Shown one piece after another: positions 10,557 through 19,489 of a stretch of DNA of 64,000 nucleotides; positions within the stretch are counted from its first letter, which is position 1, and every line of letters begins with the position of its first letter. The position numbers were made by a program, and so were the translations under genes. Below the pieces are notes generated by a model. The model worked only from the letters and a program-made list of their open reading frames with translations, was not told the DNA's origin and ran no database searches. Source of the DNA: Amphimedon queenslandica (taxonomy: Eukaryota; Porifera; Demospongiae; Haplosclerida; Niphatidae); the NCBI RefSeq assembly GCF_000090795.2, contig NW_003546242.1:1189907-1253906 (forward strand). Reading direction: 5' to 3'.

Positions 10557-11490
10557 TTAAGTCGTACCAAATGCTCTGGACATCTTGCCAGTTTCAACAG
10601 CTGATACATTTGTCTCACAGAGCATCTTTCTGGTCGTATGACTTTGGCTGCAAACTGTAAGTGGCCTACTAATGACTATCTCCTCTAAGCTTTTAACTTC
10701 ATTGCCCTGCCATTCCTCCAATAATTCCCGTAATTTAATGACTTTATCGAGGGGCAAAGACATTTGCATGGTCCCTTTGTCAAATTCAATCCCCAGTATC
10801 ACCAGCCTCTGTGCTGGGCCTTCTTGTTTTTCCTCCGCCAAAGGAACTCCCAGCTCTGCACACAGATCTATCATAATAGCCAGGTCCCTCCTTCATTGGT
10901 CTCAACCAGGAGCCCCTAGTATCACGAAGTTATCTAGATAATGTATGATATTTTTAACTCCTCGCACCATAGCCACAAACTGAATGGTATCTGCCACTGC
11001 ACTAAAAATTCGGGAGGCCAATCGAAGTCCAAAAGGGAGGACTCTATCCACAAAAAGTTTGTCTTCCCATTTCATCCCCAAGAGTATTTATCTTGTGGGC
11101 TCACTGGGATTATTCTAAACGCACTTTTGACTTCCGTCTTGGCCATCATGGTGTCCTGCCCTAACTCTGCAATGCGTTCAGCAATCATATTCACCGAGAC
11201 GTAGTTAACAGGAGAGTGGGCTTCCGGAATAAAATCATTAACACTGTGTCCCTCTGGAAATGACAAATTGACTATTAAACGATACGTCCCCTATTCCTTC
11301 TTGGGTATTACTCCAAAAGGGCTAATTTGAGCTATACTCAGCTCTCTCGGGTCTAGCGGGCTCCCTGTGTGTCCCAAGCGACATTCTTTCTCCAAGTATC
11401 TTTTCACTACTGCCAAGAGCTCCCAGCTTGAATGCATATTATGTTTGGCCTGCTTCAGCCGACCCCATTTTTGATACTAAAAACCCACTC
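10557..11490 (-). pseudogene. Reverse transcriptase of the DIRS element, two catalytic motifs altered
   Basis: Minus strand: LIVNLSFPEGHSVNDFIP, then motif A region MAKTEVKSAFRIIPVSP (the usual acidic Asp is Glu), then LPFGLRLASRIFSAV, then IIHYLDNFVILGAPG at about 10950-10910, where the normal YLDD box reads YLDN (AAT codon), then the thumb-like LVILGIEFDKGTMQMSLPLDK. Both changes hit residues that hold the catalytic metals. A stop lies after KYSWG near 11072. The domain is recognisable over about 300 residues. Confidence 0.85.
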
Positions 11491-11924
11491 GGAAGCCCTA
11501 CTGCCGCTTCCGGAGAATAAAGGCTGTGAACTGAGGGTCCGGTTGTAGACTATGAGAGTCTCGCAACTGGTCATTGCCTCACATATAGGTGAGACCATCT
11601 CTTTTAATGCTAATGGAAGATCCACTGGGAGCAGCGGCTCTTGCTGTTGTAACTGTACTAGGCCGCTCAGCCCACAATAGTGACCCTGAATGATATTCCC
11701 TGTCCAACTGTGGCTGCCTCCTGTACTACACCATGAGAGAGAGAGAGAACTATTATAACTCTTCTCACTACTATTAACACTAGTATACTATAATTCGTTA
11801 TGGTTCCTTTCCTTATTATTATTATTATTATTATTATTTTCAACTGTCAATCTATCTTTATTAACATGATAAGTGACAATGATTATACATTGTATAATGA
11901 TAATAGTCCCAAAAAGGGGCCAAG
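11491..11924. repeat. Non-coding link in the DIRS element with a (TTA)n microsatellite
   Basis: Between reverse transcriptase and gag-like coding, sequence without an open frame includes a GA run near 11739-11748 and about ten TTA repeats at 11813-11840. The microsatellite probably expanded after the element died. Confidence 0.55.
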
Positions 11925-13250
11925 TCACACCCCACTTCTGCGGAGGCCATTAATGAAGCTTCTTAGGGCATTTTGACTGGGGGTGCCCCTCTCCACAACC
12001 ATAACACACATGAAAACTAGTTTTCTCTCGCTTTGGCCAGAGTAGCTAAAGGGGTGGCACACCAACCCTTTCCAATTCTTCCCGGCTTTCCCTTTCTTGT
12101 TACTCACCAGTGGAGGTGATGCCTTCCTCTTCAGGGGTTTCCTCCTGAGTATGGCTGGAGGTAGGTGTTGGCACTTCTTGCCTACCCACTGTCTTATTCC
12201 ATAACGACACATCCTTCTTTTACCACTTTGTCACTGAGCCACGAGCAGCTGCAAATCTATGGAACTTGAAATCATACACTAGCCATCCATCACCACGATA
12301 GTCCCTTGCCCCACGAGCAATGAAACTGCTGTAGGCCAGTAAATCCCCCAATAGCTCGTGACTTTTTTTACCTCTGATTGCAACATAGGTCATGAATGCT
12401 TCAATCCATGTAGCCAGGTCCCGTATTTGTTTTTTCTGGGATCTCAGTTGTTTGCCTGCTGTGACTACGACAATGCCTTGTTCCTCTAAGTCACTCAAAT
12501 TGGACTCATCCATTGTGGGTTTCTGTTGTAATAAGTCTTTGAGATCAACATAGTCGCCCTTTGAATTCTTTTGCTGGCACCAGGGAGGAAACCTTCTCCC
12601 ACCCATACTAATTCACTTTCTTCTGCCTTTGGTGTGGGCACTCCTGCCCCCAAATAACCTGCTGCCCCATCACTGATCAACGTGTCTATTGACACTGACT
12701 CCTTTGCTATAGGCAGGGCCCTTATGGGTACCTCTTCTGTAGTACTACCCTTCGTAGGACCTCCTTTTCCTTTATCAAATATAAAGGAAAAAGCAACAAT
12801 AGGGGCAGGATTCAATGCTGGAGAGAAGATGCATGGGTTTTATGCACTTGTCCCTGCCACGCCCCCTGAAACACTTGGGCACTGACTTATACTGTGTAAG
12901 CACTGCCACCCTTGTTGCCCTCCTGTGCCCATCCTTTTTGGCCACTACCAGGCCCGATTTTTCTGGCCCCTATATGGGCACTAACGCCCTCATTGGGGCT
13001 GCTCATTCACTCTTAAGAATGGGTGTATGTGTTTGTGTATGTGTGTGTATGTATGCTGTGACAGGGTACCTTTTGTCCCTGAACCTGTCATTGTTGGATT
13101 CAATTTGGAGGCCACTATATCGGCTAACACCTCGAGCAATGCAGTAGACAGCCCCAATATTTCGTTGGTAAGCAACTTCTTTTTACTGGAAGATGGGGTA
13201 TCCTTATCCCTCTATGACTCCTCTGCCTTGTCTTCATCTGTCATCCTAAG
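11925..13250 (-). pseudogene. Gag-like ORF of the DIRS element
   Basis: Overlapping minus-strand segments (13175-12990, 12815-12495, 12606-12220, 12212-11925). The conserved core is QIRDLATWIEAFMTYVAI, GDLLAYSSFIARGARDYRG and WLVYDFKFHRFAAARG, which matches the gag/capsid-like region of DIRS and Ngaro elements as I remember it (LAxWxEAFxxY, LLAYQxLI, WLxYDxxFRxxAA). The C-terminal part is lysine-rich (KRKASPPLVSNKKGKAGK). Three frame changes break it. A GT-rich microsatellite (13024-13055) sits in its N-terminal part. Confidence 0.7.
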
Positions 13251-13359
13251 CTCCTGTACTGTGAAGTGTGAATAAGCTTTGTGTTGTGTTAACTACTTCT
13301 CTTGCTGTCCTCGTGTTCTCTCTGTCGTTCTCATGCTCTCTGTTTCTCTCCTTGTGACA

Positions 13360-13375
13360 CCACCCAATTGGGTGG
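13360..13375. repeat. 16-bp palindrome at the DIRS 5' boundary
   Basis: CCACCCAATTGGGTGG is a perfect palindrome next to the motif shared with the other end of the element. It may belong to the terminal repeat system used for circular cDNA formation. Confidence 0.45.
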
Positions 13376-13439
13376 GGCTCCGCATTAATTGTAGATGAGC
13401 ACATTAACTTTATTCAACATTTATTTGTTAAATTGCATT

Positions 13440-14340
13440 CAACAATCCCTGCTACATAACAGATGCCATTTGTATCAACAAGGATTGCAATTGCACTATC
13501 TAATTGGCTATCAGCATTATCATTAGGATACAAATATCAATATTCCAATTCATAAAAATTAATTAAGGTTCACTATTCTGCGAGTGACATTGCTCACCAA
13601 AATTACTAAAGGTATTCAACTTCAATTTCCTAATGCTATTTAATGCAAGTATCAATACGGCTACTTTGTGGGATCTGTTTTTCAAAACTGATTCTAACAA
13701 TATACTTGATGCAGCATTACATTTACTGTGATTTGATATGTTTTCAAAATCTACACCTTTCATACTTGATGACAATAAATCATCAACAATTTCAGGGCTA
13801 TATTATAATGCTTCAATAACTTTAGTAAAATAATATACCTTTGCTTCACTATTTCATGCAGCTAATGAGTAATTAGAACATAATCTATACAATATTTGAC
13901 CATAATTACAATCAAAATAATCTTTATGCTTATTACTTTCTTGACTTAGTGCCATTTAATTCATCTATTTTGCTATCAGAAAATTTATATTTGAAAAATT
14001 TATCCATCGTAGCACGTAATATTTTGTCTCTATTCACGTAATACCATTTTAAGGAGTTTTGTTTTTGAAAGTCCAGATTTTTATGATAGCGTTCCTTTTA
14101 TTTACTTTTTTCAGGGTTAAGATTGTTTTAATAGTGAATCCTAGATGCTTCTTTCTTTCGTTGTGAATTCTTATGATACTGATCTCTAGAGGCTTCTTTT
14201 TGTGGTCTGGATTACTCCTATAATTTGTTTTAGAATAGCAAGTTGATTTTAAAATTTTGCTGTCCTTGCTTTTATTATACCAATTTTTACATTTTTGTAA
14301 AATGTAACCTGGGTTCAATGCATGAATTTTTTTGTGTACC
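13440..14340 (-). pseudogene. Lysine-rich repeat protein remnant, possible displaced Helitron N-terminus
   Basis: The minus strand encodes degenerate repeats of about 13 residues with the pattern Y-H-K-N-x-x-x-K-K-E-A-S (EASRDQYHKNSQRKKEASR, ERYHKNLDFQK) at 14240-14060, then KWYYVNRDKILRATMDKFFK at 14050-13990, and the open segment 13775-13563 (SKCNAASSILLESVLKN). I remember this YxxNPEKKKxAS repeat as common in sponge and cnidarian proteins, often ahead of Helitron-type or other transposon proteins. Stops are scattered throughout. It lies in the same orientation as the Helitron on the other side of the DIRS element, so it may be the same ORF split by that insertion. Function unknown. Confidence 0.45.
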
Positions 14341-14958
14341 CAAGCTTATATTTTGTAGTTATCTTATATGCAACTCTAGCTTTGCTTTTGACCCTGTTAC
14401 AATGGCTCATATAGTGAGCTCTAGCATAGGTCCTGTTTTTAAACATGAAAGTTTCCATTTCCTCTCTATTATTATAAATCTTTCAGAACTTTTTTTTGGA
14501 TTTAGCCCTAGTTAAGTCACTTTTCCTTTTCCTACTTCCTTTTTTTACAACTAACAGCACAACAACTACACTTGTATAATAGTGAGTGGGCGTATCAAAG
14601 GCACCGCCTGTGGTTACAAATGTGATGTAACACAGCTTTCATTTTTAACACTCCCTGAAGTTTTATTTGTAGCCCTGTGGGTTGACAGCAAAAATCTCTT
14701 AAAATAAAATGTAAGAAACAACATTATTGTACAGGTATTATAAGCTGAAAGTCAACTGTCAATAAAGCTTGCAATAAAGTCTGGCCTAGGTCCAGTGGCC
14801 CATGGGGACCGTGGGGCGGACAGCGGGTACAAAGTCGGAACAATTATGAGTCTCCGGAGTGCAGAAAACTTTAGTTCGATTCACAGACCAATTATCCATG
14901 CAGGTAGAGTTTCCCTGCTTTCCTTCCTCGTTGAAATCAATGGTCAATAATAATTAAG
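14341..14958. other. Non-coding stretch, GC-richer toward the right
   Basis: No gene was recognised. A TTCGATTC motif at 14875-14882 resembles the B box of tRNA-derived promoters, but no A box or cloverleaf was found. Confidence 0.3.
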
Positions 14959-15069
14959 ATGGTCGGGGAAGGTAAGATTGATACACGGTTGGTCAGCAAG
15001 CGCAGGATCTCTGTTCTGGACCTCTTACAGACATTGGAGCCTGAAAATAGTAAGATTATGTCAACCTAA
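14959..15069 (+). CDS. Short coding-like ORF, 36 residues
   Basis: ATG at 14959 to TAA at 15067-15069; MVGEGKIDTRLVSKRRISVL followed by a leucine/acid-rich end. The amino-acid usage looks coding, unlike the flanking AT-rich sequence. It may be an orphan exon. Upstream, an exon-like ATGAGTCTCCGG..CATGCAG|GTAGAG ends near 14900. I do not recognise the protein. Confidence 0.25.
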   Translation: MVGEGKIDTRLVSKRRISVLDLLQTLEPENSKIMST

Positions 15070-15147
15070 AGCCTGAATCAGTTGGTTAAGGTACCTTTTT
15101 GTGAGCCTCCTGTCCTCCATTGCTACCATTTTACCATGAGGTGTGGT

Positions 15148-15170
15148 GCCACTGAGCATGCGCATTGGCG
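15148..15170. promoter_or_regulatory. Possible NRF1-like site with CCAAT box
   Basis: GAGCATGCGCATTGG holds a GCATGCGC core and, reversed, a CCAAT box. The same GAGCATGCGCATT recurs at about 15752-15766. Such pairs occur in promoters, but no gene can be attached to them here. Confidence 0.25.
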
Positions 15171-15212
15171 TGCGCCTTTGATATGCCCACTCATTTCTAC
15201 ACAAATATGTTG

Positions 15213-15320
15213 ATAACACCCCCGCTGCGGGATACATTGCATTTGTATGACCTCGCCCTCGGGCCTGTGGCCCTCGGGCTCAGTCATACAAATGCAATGT
15301 ATCCCTAACGGGGGTGTTAT
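15213..15320. mobile_element. Hairpin MITE
   Basis: The left arm (15213-15251) and right arm (15283-15320) are near-perfect inverted repeats; they begin with ATAACACCCCCG and share GATACATTGCATTTGTATGAC. They are separated by a 31-bp GC-rich loop that itself contains GCCCTCGGGC-type repeats. The whole unit of 108 bp would fold into one long stem. This is typical of a foldback MITE. Confidence 0.7.
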
Positions 15321-16572
15321 AATGTTTACTTACATTAATACAACAAATAAATACCATAATACCAAGTACTTATATGCAGGAGGTACAAGTAAACTACTGC
15401 TTATCATTTTAAAAATAACTGTAGAGACTTATCTCAATATATCTAATATCAAAAGTATAGTGAAATACACTGAACTATTGTGATCAGGCTTAGGTACAGG
15501 TGTCAAAAATTATGAAAGCTGAGCAGCTGTAAAAATTATTTTGCACTCTGACAGCTCTGTAAGATTATATTGTACTCTGTGATAATAGAAGCTTAATTTG
15601 TTAGAGTTATTTCAAAATAATTTACCTGTTAGCTCTTAAAAGAACTGTTAATTACTTAGTCTGTGCTCTGCTGAACACACAAGTATGCAGAGAAAGAGAA
15701 GAATAGAACGAATATACACCCAGTGAAGTCAGTCAGTCACTACGGCAACTCTGAGCATGCGCATTAAGTTTAAAAATCGCAATTAATTTTAAGGGGCGGT
15801 AATGTCATGCCCAAATATCTAGTTTATTATTCAATATGAATGAAGGTACGGAAAGCACCTTTGTAGTCCTTGACCCACGTTCCAAGGAATGATGTGAAAG
15901 TCAACTTGAGCTGTTCTTTAGTTTAAAAGATTACCTGGTGCATAAAAGAAGAAAAATTCTGAAGAATTTTGCAGAAATTTGAATTTGGGCCTATTATTTA
16001 GAAATCCTTCTGCTACACTACAGTCCACTTTAAAGGTACCAGGAGAATTGCTCAGTGAAGGAGAGCTCATCTAAGCCATTCATAAGGCTGTACAAGGTAA
16101 GATAAAAGAGTTATAATCATTTTAAAATTACAAATTTGGTCGCCATTTTGAAATATCAACCTCAACCCTACATATAGGCTACCGCCTATATAATACATTG
16201 TAAGTCATACCAAGTTTGGTCACACAAGGACTGTGCAGGTTATGGAGAATAGGATGAAGAAGAGCTAACAGATGAAGCAATTTAATGTGAAAATTGCCAA
16301 TGTAGTATAAATAGTAACTTCTAAACATAATTATATATAATCTTTTACTGTAGTTTCGTTCATATAATCCAAGGTATGCAGCATTTAATCACTTTTTCTA
16401 TTATGTGACCATTTCAAAGTTTAATCCATATACTAAGTTTTCGCCGTATTTTTTACCCCATATTGCCATACACGTCTACATCAAAATAACACTGTGACAT
16501 GTGTTGTACAAATAAAAAAATGTTACATAATTTGAAAAATTCCTAAAATAGATAGAGAAGTTTAAAAAGGAG

Positions 16573-16785
16573 TCAAAAAATTTGTAAGTTGAGCAGGAGA
16601 GCGGTAATAATTTTATAAATAATTAATGACCTGCTTAGCCACCAAGCCCCGGTTAACTCTACTTCATCATTTTTCAATACAAAATTTTCATTTCTTTCCG
16701 GTTTGTCTTTTCGTGTTATTACTGGATACCTTTTTTCAGTTATGTAAGTAACAAAGTGATTGTCAGCAACATAATTAGCAGCCAT
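16573..16785 (-). CDS. Unidentified small ORF, 70 residues
   Basis: Starts at ATG 16785-16783 (MAANYVADNHFVTYITEKRY), continues as a charged sequence (RKDKPERNENFVLKNDEVEL) and ends with a hydrophobic tail. The first part has a coding-like composition and could be a 5' exon. A GTAAGT-like donor is not evident. No family recognised, low confidence that it is a gene. Confidence 0.25.
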   Translation of the reverse strand: MAANYVADNHFVTYITEKRYPVITRKDKPERNENFVLKNDEVELTGAWWLSRSLIIYKIITALLLNLQIF

Positions 16786-16911
16786 TAGTCTGCAGTTCAG
16801 GCTCTCGAAGTTATTCTGTATACCAGTTAAGTTTACTTAACACGTGGTAAGCTATCCTATAGTCAAAGATTTCACACAATCCTTGATCAAAAATTAGACA
16901 CCGTCATTCAA

Positions 16912-16940
16912 TTAGTCTGGGAGCTTGGCAGACCCAGACA
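16912..16940. repeat. Hairpin resembling the end of the 22.7-28.2 kb element
   Basis: TTAGTCTGGGAGCTTGGCAG followed by ACCCAGAC forms a GTCTGGG/CCCAGAC stem. It resembles the element terminus TAGTCTGGCTTGCCAGACCC with a 3-bp difference in length. It could be a relic end of a related element; no partner was found. Confidence 0.3.
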
Positions 16941-17935
16941 AGTTAAAGTAGGCACCATTTTGTCTTAGGAACCCCAGACAGAAAATTGCGTGACAAGCCT
17001 ACTACATAGATAATAGAGCATAAAGGGATTGGTAACTGAGTGTGCGTTAGTTATGACCAAATGAATTCTAATTTTCTGCAATCAATAAGTACAGTTTATA
17101 AGTGAAATGTCAACAGCCAAGTCTTGCCAGAAAATAAAAGATTTATACCATTATAAAAAAATCATATCAATACTATTAATAACCTGTTGACTAAAGCAAA
17201 GTATTGCCTGTTCCCTGTGTTTCTGTCCTAGCTTTTATGTTTATAGTTTTGGAGAAAAAGGTACAGAAAATTTGTTTTTTTTTATAGCACAAAATTTGAG
17301 TTTCTGGAGAAGATTTATGACCTACGAGTTTGAGAATACCCTAGCTACTTGCAACTTAAAGTGCTTGATTGTTCTATCCTTGCTTCTTTGTTTCAAAACA
17401 ATAGACATTTTTAGTAAAAGATACAGAACATCAGAAAAAAGACGTCCTGCTTCACACCTGCTATTCATAAAACAGTTTGTTATTTTTGCGTAACTGTATC
17501 AAGTTTGGATTAATATATATAGGAGTCATAAGATATTTTATTCATATTTCTGTCAACTACTGGGACTAAGTTATGAACAGAAAAAAGTGGACCTCTCCCA
17601 TTCCTAACGACAGACTAGGTTGCAGGAAGTGATCAATTCCCCTCTATTGGTTTATACAGGCCACCAATGCAGTTTCCAATCCCTTCATACTGTAATAACT
17701 ATGCCTTAGAGCAGCCTCGAGACCATGCCCACCTGCCAAAGTTTTGAAGGAAGGCTTGAAAACAAAAAAACATACCATTTTGACTTCATAAATGTCTTCT
17801 GTCATTCTGCTTCAATTATCCTATAGGTTTTAAGCTCATTCTCCCAAAGGCAACAAAGAGATGAGAAAAAACACACTCCTTTGAGGTGCTTCGATACCAC
17901 GCCCACTTTATTTCTCCATTGGTAGGTTCTACAAC

Positions 17936-19345
17936 CTAAAAATGAAGTTTTAAAACAAAATTATTTTATTACTGTGGATTGATGTACATGTGTAGTATAA
18001 TCCAAAGATGGTGGCTTCAATTTCTTTCTTAAAAAATTATTTTTTAGACGATATGGTGCACTAGGTGTTAAATTAGCTTTGTGCAATGTAGAAGTGACTA
18101 GAGGTGAGGTTGTGTCATTTGTTTCTGAGTAGATACAGATACACTAGCTAGTCCTTGATTTTGTTCGGTTTTACTGACAATGTGATAACCAGGTATGACT
18201 GGTTACTAGGTATGACTGGCTCCCATCCCTCAAATTCAGAGCGAAGCCTATCTTTCATCATTATTTTGTAGACGAATGCGTAATGCATCCATGGTCATTG
18301 GCAAGAAATTCATATATCTTTTTGTACTAGTTGATTTGCCATTTGGAAGCTAATGATGTGCTGAGCCGCCATTTTGGAATGGGCGGTGCTTACTGAGTAT
18401 GTGTCAGTTTCTTTTTACACTATATCTCTCATTAACTATGAAAAGTGTCGTGGCAGAGATACGAGAAGCGCACCAAGTGATTTGCATGCATAAATGAACT
18501 TTGCTAGCAGTATTGTTATTAATTTTAGATCTTACGCATGGTCATTTATTTGACCTACCACAAGAATCAGAGCATTGTGTAGACAATACAAGACGTTCTG
18601 TTAGCGAGCATGCTCATGCTCACATTAATGTGGGTCGTCCCAGTCATTCAAATGATACAGCGAAACGTATTGCTGGACCAACACAACCACCTGTGAGGGG
18701 TATCAGTAGAATTTCTGGGTTTAACATGCAGAATTACAGTGTGAGTACCAAGAATTAAAAACCCAGGTCCCTAATGTATGGTATATTGAATGTTTATTTT
18801 TATCAATTTTAATTTTTTTATAAATTAGTACTCTATTTCTTCAAGAGCTGCAGGCATATGGCCTTGATGAAGAATTGTTAGTCTAAATTTTCAGTGAGGT
18901 ACTGCATGGCAAAGAAAAACCTCTGGTGTGGCATTTGAGAGTTCCTGATTTTGGGTTCTACCAAGTTTTAAACTATTTCATAACAAAATGTCCTCTGACC
19001 TACACTTCAATAAGTTTACATAGGAAAATGTTACGTTGCAATCAATACAAATTTACAAGCCAGAGGTCTACATTCAGATACTGCTTATCGTTTTATTGAA
19101 TGGATCACTACATCTAATCAACTACGAAATTGAATTGTAAAGTATGGTCAAAAGAAAATAAAATGAACACAATTCAGTTGCAAGTAAAAGAATGTATAGA
19201 ACAGATTAAGAAGTTAGTTGCGCTTGTAAATGAAACTGTAAAGAACTCCAATGTACAAAGCATGCTCTTAATGATGTCACCAACGAAGTAAAAGTAATTA
19301 AAGTGCAGTGTGTTAAAGCTGAGACAGAGGCATCAAGTAAGAAAT
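17936..19345 (+). repeat. Repeat family copy A (plus strand), gene with upstream region
   Basis: This block is homologous to the reverse strand of copy B, in pieces: 17936-18110 matches 32875-32671 reversed, 18110-18440 matches 28483-28235 reversed, 18461-18481 matches 28222-28204, and 18481-19345 matches 22743-21870 reversed. Shared sequence includes the promoter-side TGTCATTTGTTT and GGATACACTAGC, and the coding HAHxHINVGR and AKRIAxPxQPPxRGIS. The copies differ at many positions, so the duplication is old or they inserted independently. Homology stops near 19345. Confidence 0.75.
18461..19345 (+). pseudogene. Unidentified repeat-family protein, copy A
   Basis: The start region GTGGCAGAGATACGAGAAGCGCACCAAG corresponds to the ATG-containing first exon of copy B; here ATG is GTG. 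An intron is likely at about 18481-18527 (ending TTTTAG). The next exon encodes HAHAHINVGRPSHSND, then AKRIAGPTQPPVRGISRISG. Further on, decayed coding (QELQAYGLDEELL, PLTYTSISLHR region) and a coiled-coil-like stretch near 19160-19330 follow. I do not recognise the family. The conservation of the motif HINVGR..AKRIA.P.QPP.RGIS.ISG between copies shows it was once selected. Confidence 0.5.
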
Positions 19346-19489
19346 AATGCATTATGAAAACTATTTTGAAAAGAAATTCGCTGTAAATTTATAAAGTTTC
19401 AAATGAGATGATAATTTTAGAATAATTTTTGAAATTGTATGCCGAGTGAGAGAAATACAGAGCTATGGAGGACAAGTAAAAAAAATTTT

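Larger units (their letters stand above)
8650..13380 (-). mobile_element. DIRS/Ngaro-type tyrosine-recombinase retrotransposon, decayed
   Basis: Minus-strand order: gag-like (13.25-11.93 kb), reverse transcriptase (11.5-10.56 kb), RNase H (10.37-9.95 kb), tyrosine recombinase (10.07-8.99 kb). This order, with a recombinase in place of an integrase, defines DIRS-like elements. No methyltransferase domain was seen, which favours a Ngaro-like subtype. Similar motifs occur at both ends: GGGTGTGGCTCAATATTAA near 8652 and GGGTGGGGCTCCGCATTAA near 13371. The left end has TGGGTGTG..CACACCCA inverted repeats and the right end a 16-bp palindrome. Stops, frameshifts and lost catalytic residues show it is dead. 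Confidence 0.85.
15321..17935. other. Mostly non-coding stretch
   Basis: AT-rich with no recognised gene. It contains one minus-strand frame at 16785-16573 starting MAANYVADNHFVTYITEKRY, whose first 55 residues look coding but which I do not recognise, and a hairpin at 16912-16940 (described separately). Confidence 0.35.

Noticed and set aside
13027-13275. Cysteine- and valine-rich plus-strand ORF at the GT microsatellite
   Set aside because: It is a by-product of the GT repeat and runs opposite to the gag-like coding sequence of the DIRS element.
14860-14900. TTCGATTC B-box-like motif as a tRNA gene or SINE
   Set aside because: No A box at the right distance, no acceptor stem and no poly-A or repeated tail; left as a note only.
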